A stretch of 10,000 nucleotides of DNA from Bacteroidetes bacterium UBA6183 (GTDB lineage Bacteria; Bacteroidota; Bacteroidia; UKL13-3), in assembly GCA_002422865.1 (NCBI GenBank), contig DITN01000016.1, positions 1 to 10,000 on the forward strand, in the 5' to 3' direction. This document shows positions 1 through 6,212 of the stretch, piece after piece. A program made the position numbers and the translations under genes. Each line of letters opens with the position of its first letter. The first letter of the stretch is position 1. The notes beneath the pieces were generated by a model. It saw nothing but the letters and a program-made list of their open reading frames with translations, was not told the DNA's origin and did no database searches.

Positions 1-74
1 TACACCCCGCGAGTACTCGGGGCACTCGAACAGGCTATACTTATCAACCAATCAACTACTACTCAACCACGCAA

Positions 75-106
75 CAAAGGTAAATCAATTACAAGGTACT
101 ATGCAA
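75..106 (-). promoter_or_regulatory. Leftward Bacteroidota-type promoter at the left edge
   Basis: Read on the minus strand, positions 82-75 spell TACCTTTG, an exact match to the Bacteroidota -7 consensus TAnnTTTG. A TTG lies 21 bases upstream (106-104) at the place of the -33 element. Transcription would start near position 70 and run out of the window to the left. The 74 bases between the -7 box and the window edge contain no ATG on that strand, so the gene it drives starts beyond position 1. Seen directly: the two boxes and their spacing. Inferred: that they are used. The downstream gene is unknown. Confidence 0.6.
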
Positions 107-117
107 TACAAAGTACC
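95..117. promoter_or_regulatory. Inverted-repeat operator candidate over the -33 region
   Basis: GGTACTATG (95-103) and CAAAGTACC (109-117) form a 9-base inverted repeat with one mismatch and a 5-base spacer. It covers the -33 TTG of the leftward promoter, the place where a dimeric repressor would block RNA polymerase. The dyad size fits a winged-helix or helix-turn-helix dimer. The layout recalls operators of small PadR-type regulators in Bacteroidota, but no regulator gene is visible in this window, so that assignment is a guess. It could also affect the PAP2 gene that starts 87 bases to the right. Confidence 0.5.
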
Positions 118-203
118 TATCATAAAACTATAACACTGATTATCAATGATATTATTTTTATAAAACTTACCCATTATTAAAATTAAGCCCACATTTTTGT
201 GGC

Positions 204-836
204 ATGTACTGGAGTAACCTGCAAAAAATTACACATCAAAATCGTTGGTTTTATTGGCCTTACTTCGTGTTGGTTGCTTTAGCTGCTGTAATTCAGGCTA
301 CTTACCATCAATTTGATATTAGTTTATGGGTGAATAACCACCACAACTCAACCTTCGATTTTATATTTAAACACCTCACCCACCTTGGTGATGGACTATT
401 TGCTGCGGTAATTTGTTTGATTGTACTGCTATTTTATAGAAAATATTTTTGGAGCAGCATTGTGTGCATTTATGTTCCGGCCATCGTTACCCAAATTTTA
501 AAACGTTTGGTATTTGCCGATCATTTGCGCCCCGCTGCAAAAATGAGTACATATACCCAATTGCATTTTGTTGATGGAATAACTATCCATACCCAAAACA
601 GTTTTCCATCAGGACATGGCACTGGTGCATTTGCTTTGTTTTTGTTTTTAGCGTTGGCCATCCCAAATAAAAAGTTGGGCATCGTATTTTTGACTTTGGC
701 CATCATTGCCGCATTTACACGTGTGTATTTGTTGCAGCACTTTTTTGAAGATGTTTTTGTGGGTTCTGTTATTGCCGTAACTTGCACCACATTATTGTTT
801 ACTTTATTTGAAACCAAACGTGCAACACAAAAATAA
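204..836 (+). CDS. PAP2-family membrane phosphatase
   Basis: A 210-residue integral membrane acid phosphatase of the PAP2 superfamily. Such enzymes remove phosphate from lipid phosphates such as undecaprenyl diphosphate, phosphatidylglycerol phosphate or lipid A, with the active site on the periplasmic face. All three signature blocks are present. The first is K100 to R109-P110, spaced two residues wider than the usual K-x6-RP. The second is PSGH at 135-138. The third is R173-x5-H179-x3-D183, carrying the catalytic histidine and its acidic partner. About six hydrophobic segments are visible (roughly 18-34, 62-80, 83-100, 138-153, 157-175, 185-203). The ATG start gives a short polar N-terminus before the first membrane segment. 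I found no good promoter just upstream. It is the first gene of a tight cluster with an ArnT-like glycosyltransferase, which suggests action on a polyprenyl carrier or lipid A. The exact substrate cannot be read from the sequence. Confidence 0.88.
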   Translation: MYWSNLQKITHQNRWFYWPYFVLVALAAVIQATYHQFDISLWVNNHHNSTFDFIFKHLTHLGDGLFAAVICLIVLLFYRKYFWSSIVCIYVPAIVTQILKRLVFADHLRPAAKMSTYTQLHFVDGITIHTQNSFPSGHGTGAFALFLFLALAIPNKKLGIVFLTLAIIAAFTRVYLLQHFFEDVFVGSVIAVTCTTLLFTLFETKRATQK

Positions 837-2463
837 CCTGATAAAAGTAGCCCTTTGGGGATTTTTATTGTTTATGCCTTTTTTAGGCGCAGTACATTTG
901 TTTGATTGGGACGAAATAAATTTTGCCGAATCGGCCAGAGAAATGATGCTTACCCAAGAGTACTTCAGGGTACAAATAAACTTCTTACCTTTTTGGGAAA
1001 AACCACCTTTGTTTTTTTGGCTGCAAACAGCCAGTTATTATTTGTTTGGGGTGAATGAGTTTGCTGCTCGTTTTCCTAATGCGGTTTGTGGTGTATTGGT
1101 ATTGATTACTATTTTTCATATTGGCAAAACACATTTTAATAACCGTGTTGCCACACTTTGGGTGTTGTTTACCACTGCATCTTTTACGCCACATTTGTAT
1201 TACAAAAGTGGCATCATCGATCCGTGGTTTAACTACTTTATTTTCCTTTCCATTTACCAACTTTATTTGGCATTTATCAACCCACAAAAACGTAATACAC
1301 ATTTTGCATTGATGGCTATTTTTAACGGATTGGCCATTTTAACCAAAGGTCCGGTGGCGTTATTGGTATTGGGTTTATGCGGATTTGTATTATGGGCTTT
1401 TCAAAAATTCAAACCTTACTTTAACATCAAACAACTTATTATTGCTATAGTAATAATTGCCGGCATTACTTCTATTTGGTTTATGGCCGAATTGCTAAAA
1501 AACGGACCAAAAGTATTAACCGATTTTATCGCCTATCAAATTGATTTGTTTTTAAACCCGGTGGCAGGTCATGGACAGCCTTGGTTTTACCATCCGGTGG
1601 TTATTTTCTTTGGTTGTTTTCCTGCATCTATTTTTGCATTAAAAGCATTTACGTTAAAGCGAGAAAGTGACTCAACCCAACAACTACAATTTAAGTTAAT
1701 GATGAATATTATGTTTTGGGTGGTATTGATTTTATTTTCGATGGTTACCACCAAAATTGTTCATTACTCAAGTTTGTGTTACATACCCCTTACTTTCTTA
1801 GCGGCTTATTATGCTGACGATGTGTTAACACGTGGTGTAGGTATATCCAAGTTTAAAAGTATTTTGGTGTTGATTATAGGTTTAATCATATCAGCAGCAT
1901 TTGTGGTATTACCTTTAATTGATAGTATTAAACAACACATTATACCCTACATAAAAGATGATTTTGCTGTAGCCAGTTTGAATGTAACGGGTGGATGGAA
2001 TGGTTTTGAATCGACAATTGGAGCTTTGTTTGGCATTATGGTGTTGATCTTTTTTATTCAACAACAACGTAAAAATACCATTGCTGCCTTATACAGTTTG
2101 TTAATTGCATTTAGCATTTTATTGCCTACTTACATTTGGCAAGTTGCCCCTAAAATAGAGCAGTATAGTCAAGGACCGGCCATTGAGTTTTACAAAACCT
2201 TACAAGGACAAAACTGCTATGTAGAAACCTTTGGTTTTAAAAGCTACGCACAATACTTTTATCCGCAGCAAGTGCAACACACCAACCCCAATACCGGTAA
2301 TAAAGAATGGTTGTTTAGGGGTGATGTAGATAAGCCCGTTTATATTGTGGCTAAAAGCATTCATGAAGAAGAATGTAAACAATTTCCTTTCGAAGAAATT
2401 GGTCGTAAAGGTGGATTTATTTTTTACAAGCGTATTTTACAATCAACCCAAATTAACCCTTAA
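808..2463 (+). CDS. ArnT-like (GT-C) dolichyl/undecaprenyl-phosphate sugar glycosyltransferase
   Basis: A 551-residue polytopic glycosyltransferase of the PMT/ArnT superfamily (GT39/GT83 type). These enzymes use a polyprenyl-phosphate sugar as donor and transfer the sugar on the periplasmic face to lipid A, glycan or protein. The first loop carries the acidic motif DWDE (33-36), followed by ESAREM. KPPL (65-68) begins the second conserved block, and D138 sits in the next loop. LTKGP (178-182), PWFYHP (258-263) and KIVHYSS (316-322) are further typical blocks. About a dozen membrane segments follow, then a soluble periplasmic tail from about residue 440. Start: the frame has a stop at 778-780 and no ATG before residue 23, which lies inside the first membrane helix. 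TTG 808 or GTG 820 is therefore needed; both overlap the PAP2 gene (29 or 17 bases), suggesting coupled translation. The acceptor is unknown. The name arnT is not justified, since no Ara4N pathway genes are seen. Confidence 0.85.
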   Translation: MKPNVQHKNNLIKVALWGFLLFMPFLGAVHLFDWDEINFAESAREMMLTQEYFRVQINFLPFWEKPPLFFWLQTASYYLFGVNEFAARFPNAVCGVLVLITIFHIGKTHFNNRVATLWVLFTTASFTPHLYYKSGIIDPWFNYFIFLSIYQLYLAFINPQKRNTHFALMAIFNGLAILTKGPVALLVLGLCGFVLWAFQKFKPYFNIKQLIIAIVIIAGITSIWFMAELLKNGPKVLTDFIAYQIDLFLNPVAGHGQPWFYHPVVIFFGCFPASIFALKAFTLKRESDSTQQLQFKLMMNIMFWVVLILFSMVTTKIVHYSSLCYIPLTFLAAYYADDVLTRGVGISKFKSILVLIIGLIISAAFVVLPLIDSIKQHIIPYIKDDFAVASLNVTGGWNGFESTIGALFGIMVLIFFIQQQRKNTIAALYSLLIAFSILLPTYIWQVAPKIEQYSQGPAIEFYKTLQGQNCYVETFGFKSYAQYFYPQQVQHTNPNTGNKEWLFRGDVDKPVYIVAKSIHEEECKQFPFEEIGRKGGFIFYKRILQSTQINP

Positions 2464-2466
2464 ACT

Positions 2467-2793
2467 ATGGCTTGGTTTTTACTAATTATAGCAGGTTTAT
2501 TTGAGGTAGGTTTTACCTCGTGTTTAAGCAAAGCCAAAGAAACAAATGGCAGCACCAGCATGTGGTGGATAGTTGGATTTTTTGTGAGCTTAACCTTAAG
2601 TATGTATTTGCTTTATAAAGCTACACAAACCTTACCTATGGGCACAGCCTATGCAGTGTGGACAGGAATTGGTGCGGTTGGAACAGTGTTAATGGGTATT
2701 TTGGTGTTTAACGAACCTGCCGAATTTTGGCGTGTGTTTTTTATCTTCACATTGATTGCCTCCATTGTTGGTTTAAAGTTTGTTTCGGAGTAA
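2467..2793 (+). CDS. Small multidrug resistance (SMR) family transporter, SugE/Gdx-like
   Basis: A 108-residue inner-membrane protein with four hydrophobic helices, the normal SMR size. SMR proteins work as antiparallel dimers exchanging protons for guanidinium ions or hydrophobic cations. The essential membrane-embedded glutamate is E13, in GLFEVGF. The block LPMGTAYAVWTGIGAVGT (57-73 region) is almost identical to the SugE/Gdx signature, with Y62 and W65. Position 16 is phenylalanine where SugE/Gdx proteins usually have tryptophan, and the loop after helix 1 is slightly long and polar (about 22-31). The start lies 3 bases after the glycosyltransferase stop, so the two are very likely co-transcribed. 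There is no guanidine-type riboswitch upstream. Two roles fit: a guanidinium or quaternary-ammonium exporter, or, from context, a partner of the glycosyltransferase analogous to the SMR-like ArnE/ArnF flippase. Family is secure; substrate is open. Confidence 0.88.
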   Translation: MAWFLLIIAGLFEVGFTSCLSKAKETNGSTSMWWIVGFFVSLTLSMYLLYKATQTLPMGTAYAVWTGIGAVGTVLMGILVFNEPAEFWRVFFIFTLIASIVGLKFVSE

Positions 2794-2796
2794 TGA

Positions 2797-3222
2797 TTAG
2801 TATTCCAATAACACTTCCCTGCTATTTGCATCAATAGGTTTGATGTGCACTTTTAATACCTCTTCATTTTGCAACAATTGTTCAATATTTTCAGGCCACT
2901 CCATCAAACAGAGGTTATTGCTGTAAAAGTAATCTTCGTAACCAATGTCGTATACCTCTTCTAAATTTTTGATGCGGTAAAAATCGAAATGATAAACAAT
3001 TTGTTGGGTGTTTGTTTCGTACTCGTTTACCAGAGCAAATGTTGGGCTTGATACTTCTTGCATAACACCCAACTGTGCACAAATTTGTTTAATTAAAGTA
3101 GTTTTACCTGCACCCATTTGTCCGTATAATGCAACCAATTTATGCGTTTGCGACAATTGAATAATTGCCTTGGCAACCTCAGGCAAATTGTTTAAACCTA
3201 CACCACTAAACGTTTGTTGCAT
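2797..3222 (-). CDS. tsaE: tRNA threonylcarbamoyladenosine biosynthesis ATPase TsaE
   Basis: TsaE (141 residues) is the cytosolic P-loop ATPase that works with TsaB and TsaD to place threonylcarbamoyl on A37 of ANN-decoding tRNAs. The Walker A motif GQMGAGKT is at 34-41. The family block SSPTF (58-62) follows with NEYE (66-69), then HFDFYR (78-83) in the Walker B/Mg region, and EWPE (108-111) near the C-terminus. The length is normal and all key motifs are intact. It is the second gene of a leftward pair, starting 2 bases after the stop of the GNAT-like gene. Its own stop lies 3 bases from the stop of the convergent SMR gene, leaving no room for a hairpin terminator between them. Confidence 0.96.
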   Translation of the reverse strand: MQQTFSGVGLNNLPEVAKAIIQLSQTHKLVALYGQMGAGKTTLIKQICAQLGVMQEVSSPTFALVNEYETNTQQIVYHFDFYRIKNLEEVYDIGYEDYFYSNNLCLMEWPENIEQLLQNEEVLKVHIKPIDANSREVLLEY

Positions 3223-3224
3223 AC

Positions 3225-4346
3225 TTAAAATTTGTAGCTGTAAGTAAAGTGTACTTTGGTAGTTTTTGCACCCAAGGCCTCAAACAACGAATGCATTTTA
3301 GGATTAAAATCACCAATCCACGACAACTCCGATGAGCGCAAATGTTTATGTTTAAGCACCGCTTCATGAAACTTCATGATCATACCGGTTTCTAAACCTA
3401 AATTTTGGTATTTAGGAATTACACCAAATACAATTCCACGTGCCCTATCAATACGACCAAAATTGCGGTACCATAAAAACTTAACCTTTGCCCACAAATT
3501 CATTTTACCACGCAAGTGTTTAAAAATTTGGTTCACATCAATGGTATTAATATAAAAGCCTGCAGGTTCATCACCATGGTAAGCAAACCAAATTAAATCT
3601 TCACGTAAAATGGGTCTTAGCGCTTTTAACGTAAGCATTACACGTTCCATGGTCATGGGCGTAAAATCCGGTCGGTGTGCCCAACCTTGGTTATAAATAC
3701 TTACAAAATCGGCAGCAAATTTATTGATATCATCATCGCGGTAATGCTCAAATTTATAGGCCGGGTTATTTAACACCCTACTTGCAATGCGCCCGAAACG
3801 CTCGCGGTTAAAACCTTCTTCAGTAACTTCACTGGTTGATTGTTCGTATAGTTTGGTAAAACCATACGATTCAAAAAACTCCTGATAATAAGGTGGGTTG
3901 TAGTTTTCGAGATAAGATGGATTTTTAAAACCTTTCACCATCAACCCCCAAAAACGGTCTTTTTCGCCAAAATTTATTGGGCCGTCCATGCTGGTTAATC
4001 CTTTACTTTTTAACCAGTTTTTGCAGGTATCAAACAATAAAAAAGCAGCCTCTTTATCATTAATGCACTCGAAAAAACCCATTCCTCCGGTTTTATTGCC
4101 ACTTTGTTCGATGTATTTTTGGTTGTAGAAAGCAGCAACACGTCCAATAATTTTCCCATCGTTACTAAAAAGTAACCAACGACAAACTTCACCGTTTTTA
4201 TAAAACGGATTTTGTTTAGGATCAAAAACCTCTTCAATATCTTGATTTAGCGGGGCAACCCACTCTGCATCATTTTTATACAATTGATGCGGAAACTTAA
4301 TAAAGGCTTTATGATTTTGGGCACTGATTACTTCTACTATTTCCAT
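3225..4346 (-). CDS. Large GNAT-fold acyltransferase-like protein of unknown substrate
   Basis: A 373-residue cytosolic protein resembling the long GNAT-superfamily proteins found across Bacteroidota. The best evidence is at the C-terminal end. PKYQNLGLE (311-319) looks like the acetyl-CoA pyrophosphate loop (Q/R-x-x-G-x-G/A), although the last position is glutamate. It is followed by FNPKMHSLFEALGA (347-360), the usual closing GNAT motif. The N-terminal half (EWVAPLNQD near 28-36, MDGPINFGEKDRFWG near 120-134, then NPPYYQEFFESYGF) is typical of this long subfamily and may be a second, degenerate GNAT lobe. No signal peptide or membrane segment is present. It leads the pair with tsaE. In other bacteria tsaE often neighbours the GNAT enzyme RimI, but this protein is more than twice the size of RimI and should not be called that. 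Substrate unknown. Confidence 0.72.
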   Translation of the reverse strand: MEIVEVISAQNHKAFIKFPHQLYKNDAEWVAPLNQDIEEVFDPKQNPFYKNGEVCRWLLFSNDGKIIGRVAAFYNQKYIEQSGNKTGGMGFFECINDKEAAFLLFDTCKNWLKSKGLTSMDGPINFGEKDRFWGLMVKGFKNPSYLENYNPPYYQEFFESYGFTKLYEQSTSEVTEEGFNRERFGRIASRVLNNPAYKFEHYRDDDINKFAADFVSIYNQGWAHRPDFTPMTMERVMLTLKALRPILREDLIWFAYHGDEPAGFYINTIDVNQIFKHLRGKMNLWAKVKFLWYRNFGRIDRARGIVFGVIPKYQNLGLETGMIMKFHEAVLKHKHLRSSELSWIGDFNPKMHSLFEALGAKTTKVHFTYSYKF

Positions 4347-4360
4347 GTGTTAAATTACTG

Positions 4361-4368
4361 CAAACTTA
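4361..4368 (-). promoter_or_regulatory. Promoter -7 box for the GNAT-like gene and tsaE
   Basis: On the minus strand positions 4368-4361 read TAAGTTTG, an exact TAnnTTTG match, 14 bases before the ATG at 4346. The leader would be under 10 bases. No good TTG is present at the -33 position, so the call rests on the -7 box and its location in the divergent gap. A weaker box (TTATTTTG, 4391-4398) points the other way toward the thioredoxin-like gene. Confidence 0.45.
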
Positions 4369-4429
4369 TTTTAAATAAAGGGGTAATTGTTTATTTTGCG
4401 TGGGTCAAAAATATAAAATTATTAACGCT

Positions 4430-4966
4430 ATGCTTCAAATAGGCGATAAATTACCGGAATTCAATTTAATTGGGTACGATGACCAAATGCATTCGAACTA
4501 TGAATACGCTGATAAATATGCCTTAGCTATTGTATTTACCAGCAATAGTTCACCTGTATCTGTAGCATACAGCAAGCGATTATTAGGTTTATTTGAAAAA
4601 TATGAAGATGATAACTTGGCTATTATTGGAATTAATTCCAACGACAGCAGCCAATCGCCATATGACACTTTAGAGGGCATGAAACGCACTGCTGCTCATT
4701 TTAACATGGACCAACTGCATTTTATGTATTTAAAAGATGAGGACCAAAGTGTGGCCAAAATGTTTGGTGCAACTTGTAACCCTGAGGTGTTTTTATTTAA
4801 CTCAAAACGTGAACTTACCTACAAAGGTGCAATTGATGACAATTGGGAAAGTGAAAGTGGTGTTACATCAGCCTACTTGGAAGAAGCCATTGAGGAAACT
4901 TTAGATGGCATGGACATTGATTTCCCGGAAATACCTTGTAACGGAACACCCATTATTTGGAAATAA
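4430..4966 (+). CDS. Thioredoxin-fold (AhpC/TSA-like) protein lacking the CxxC active site
   Basis: A cytosolic thioredoxin-fold protein of 178 residues from ATG 4430. A GTG at 4400 would add 10 residues but precedes the natural IGDKLPEF opening, so I prefer 4430. The pattern matches a redoxin family whose members usually read FTCNHCPxxxAY at the active site. Here that stretch is FTSNSSPVSVAY (36-47), so both cysteines are serine (S38 and S41). The rest of the fold is kept: INSND (68-72), DEDQSVAKMFGATCNPEVFLF with the cis-proline at P118, the YKGAIDDNW block (131-139) and the WK end. Remaining cysteines are C116 and C170. Known: members with CxxC act as thiol oxidoreductases. Inferred: this one cannot do CxxC chemistry and may bind, scaffold or sense. 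It stands alone, divergent from the GNAT-like gene, with a terminator directly after it. Confidence 0.85.
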   Translation: MLQIGDKLPEFNLIGYDDQMHSNYEYADKYALAIVFTSNSSPVSVAYSKRLLGLFEKYEDDNLAIIGINSNDSSQSPYDTLEGMKRTAAHFNMDQLHFMYLKDEDQSVAKMFGATCNPEVFLFNSKRELTYKGAIDDNWESESGVTSAYLEEAIEETLDGMDIDFPEIPCNGTPIIWK

Positions 4967-4990
4967 CATTAATAATAAAAACTACTTAAC

Positions 4991-5020
4991 AAACGCTAAC
5001 CCGCAACAGGGTTGGCGTTT
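4991..5020 (+). terminator. Stem-loop terminator after the thioredoxin-like gene
   Basis: AAACGCTAACCC (4991-5002) pairs with GGGTTGGCGTTT (5009-5020) across a 6-base loop. The 12-base stem contains one G-U pair. It begins 25 bases after the stop codon. The T-run downstream is broken (GTTTGTGCATTTT), so termination may be partial. It also separates this gene from lgt, whose ATG follows 22 bases later. Confidence 0.75.
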
Positions 5021-5042
5021 GTGCATTTTATAAACATACTTT

Positions 5043-6212
5043 ATGTATCCAACTATATCCGACTTATTAAAAGACCTTTTTGGTTTTTACATTCCGTTGC
5101 CGGTACAAACCTTTGGTTTTTTTATGGCAATATCTTTTGCTGCCGCTTATTATACCACCAGTAGCGAGCTAAAACGTAAAACGGCCCAAGGCTTTTTAAA
5201 ACCAGTTCAACGCAAGGTTATCCAAAACAAAGCAATAACTGCTACTGATTATATAACCAATATTTTATTGGGCGCTTTGTTGGGTTATAAAGGTTTAGAA
5301 ATTTTGCTCGACTACAATGCCTTGGTACAAAATCCACAAGCATTTATTTTATCGGCAAAAGGCAGTTGGTTTGGGTTGGTTATAGGTGCAGCTATTGCTT
5401 ACTACAACACCTATAAAGATGCCGAAAAAGTTAAAGGAAAGCCACAACATGAGGTTTTACAAGAAGTTCAACCCTATGAGTTGATGTGGAACATTACAGC
5501 TATTGCCGGTATTGCCGGAATTTTGGGTGCGAAAATATTTCACAACTTAGAATACATTGATGATTTAATAGCCGACCCGATTGGTTCGTTACTTTCATTT
5601 AGCGGCTTAACTTTTTATGGCGGGTTGATTGTGGCCGCATTTGCGGTGTTGTATTACACCAACAAAAATAAAATACCTACCAAACACATGATTGATGCTG
5701 CTGCACCTGGATTAATGCTTGCTTATGGCATTGGTCGTATTGGTTGCCAACTGAGTGGCGATGGCGATTGGGGCATTGTAAACCTTGCTGCAAAACCCGA
5801 TTTTTTAAGTTTTATTCCTGATTGGGCCTGGAGTTATAACTACGCCCATAATGTAATTGATGAAGGGGTGTTAATTCCGGGTTGCGAAGGACCACATTGT
5901 TACATGTTGCCTCAACCGGTATTCCCTACCCCACTTTACGAGGTAATTATGGCTATTGGTTTATTTGGTATGTTGTGGGCCATACGTAAACGTGTAACCA
6001 TTCCGGGTGTATTGTTTTGTATTTATTTAATTGTTAATGGCATTGAGCGTTTCAGCATAGAAAAAATACGTGTAAACAGCACTTATAATATTTTTGGTAA
6101 CGCCATTACCCAAGCCGAATTAATTTCTACCTTTATGGTTATTGCAGGTATAGTTGGAATTGTTATTTTAGCTAAACGTAACAAAACCAATGAAGCACAC
6201 CCAACCTCTTAA
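5043..6212 (+). CDS. lgt: Prolipoprotein diacylglyceryl transferase, Bacteroidota type
   Basis: Lgt moves a diacylglyceryl group from phosphatidylglycerol to the lipobox cysteine of prolipoproteins, the first step of lipoprotein maturation, in the inner membrane. At 389 residues it is about 100 longer than E. coli Lgt. Conserved blocks in order: GLTFYGG (188-194), the Lgt signature as GRIGCQLSGDGDWG (231-244), FPTPLYE (294-300) and R336-x3-E340-x2-R343 in the last helices. The arginine of the signature (R232), the glycine equivalent to G154 and the R/E/R triad are kept. Three positions reported as important in E. coli differ: H103 is Y192, N146 is C235, and E151 is D240 with one residue inserted. 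I recall similar forms in other Bacteroidota, so this is probably a lineage variant. A hydrophilic insertion (about 122-143) and a periplasmic-looking insertion with two cysteines (C281, C286) account for extra length. It overlaps the next gene by 23 bases. No convincing promoter lies between the terminator and the ATG. Confidence 0.93.
   Translation: MYPTISDLLKDLFGFYIPLPVQTFGFFMAISFAAAYYTTSSELKRKTAQGFLKPVQRKVIQNKAITATDYITNILLGALLGYKGLEILLDYNALVQNPQAFILSAKGSWFGLVIGAAIAYYNTYKDAEKVKGKPQHEVLQEVQPYELMWNITAIAGIAGILGAKIFHNLEYIDDLIADPIGSLLSFSGLTFYGGLIVAAFAVLYYTNKNKIPTKHMIDAAAPGLMLAYGIGRIGCQLSGDGDWGIVNLAAKPDFLSFIPDWAWSYNYAHNVIDEGVLIPGCEGPHCYMLPQPVFPTPLYEVIMAIGLFGMLWAIRKRVTIPGVLFCIYLIVNGIERFSIEKIRVNSTYNIFGNAITQAELISTFMVIAGIVGIVILAKRNKTNEAHPTS

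Noticed and set aside
5..22. GC-rich hairpin around the 10-base palindrome CGAGTACTCG (10-19)
   Set aside because: It lies at the window edge, probably in the leader or coding part of a leftward gene that cannot be seen. There is no T-run, so I do not call it a terminator or riboswitch.
1..51. Leftward frame from TTG 51 to the edge reading VDKYSLFECPEYSRGV
   Set aside because: It is too short to judge, uses a non-ATG start directly after a stop codon, and matches no family I recognise. Sequence to the left would settle it.
1..180. Open rightward frame from the window edge to a stop at 178-180
   Set aside because: Its translation is rich in N, T, K and Q with no recognisable family, and it crosses the promoter and operator region. 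It is more likely chance openness in AT-rich DNA.
521..817. 98-codon antisense frame within the PAP2 gene
   Set aside because: It mirrors the conserved PAP2 motifs on the opposite strand and has no family resemblance of its own. The other antisense frames in the glycosyltransferase, OmpA-like and metH genes were dropped for the same reason.
2467..2793. Calling the SMR gene arnE/arnF
   Set aside because: The sequence matches the SugE/Gdx signature with an intact E13, and no other Ara4N genes are present; only the gene position suggests a flippase role.
4400..4429. GTG start at 4400 for the thioredoxin-like protein
   Set aside because: The extra ten residues do not belong to the family pattern, and the ATG at 4430 sits right before the natural domain opening.
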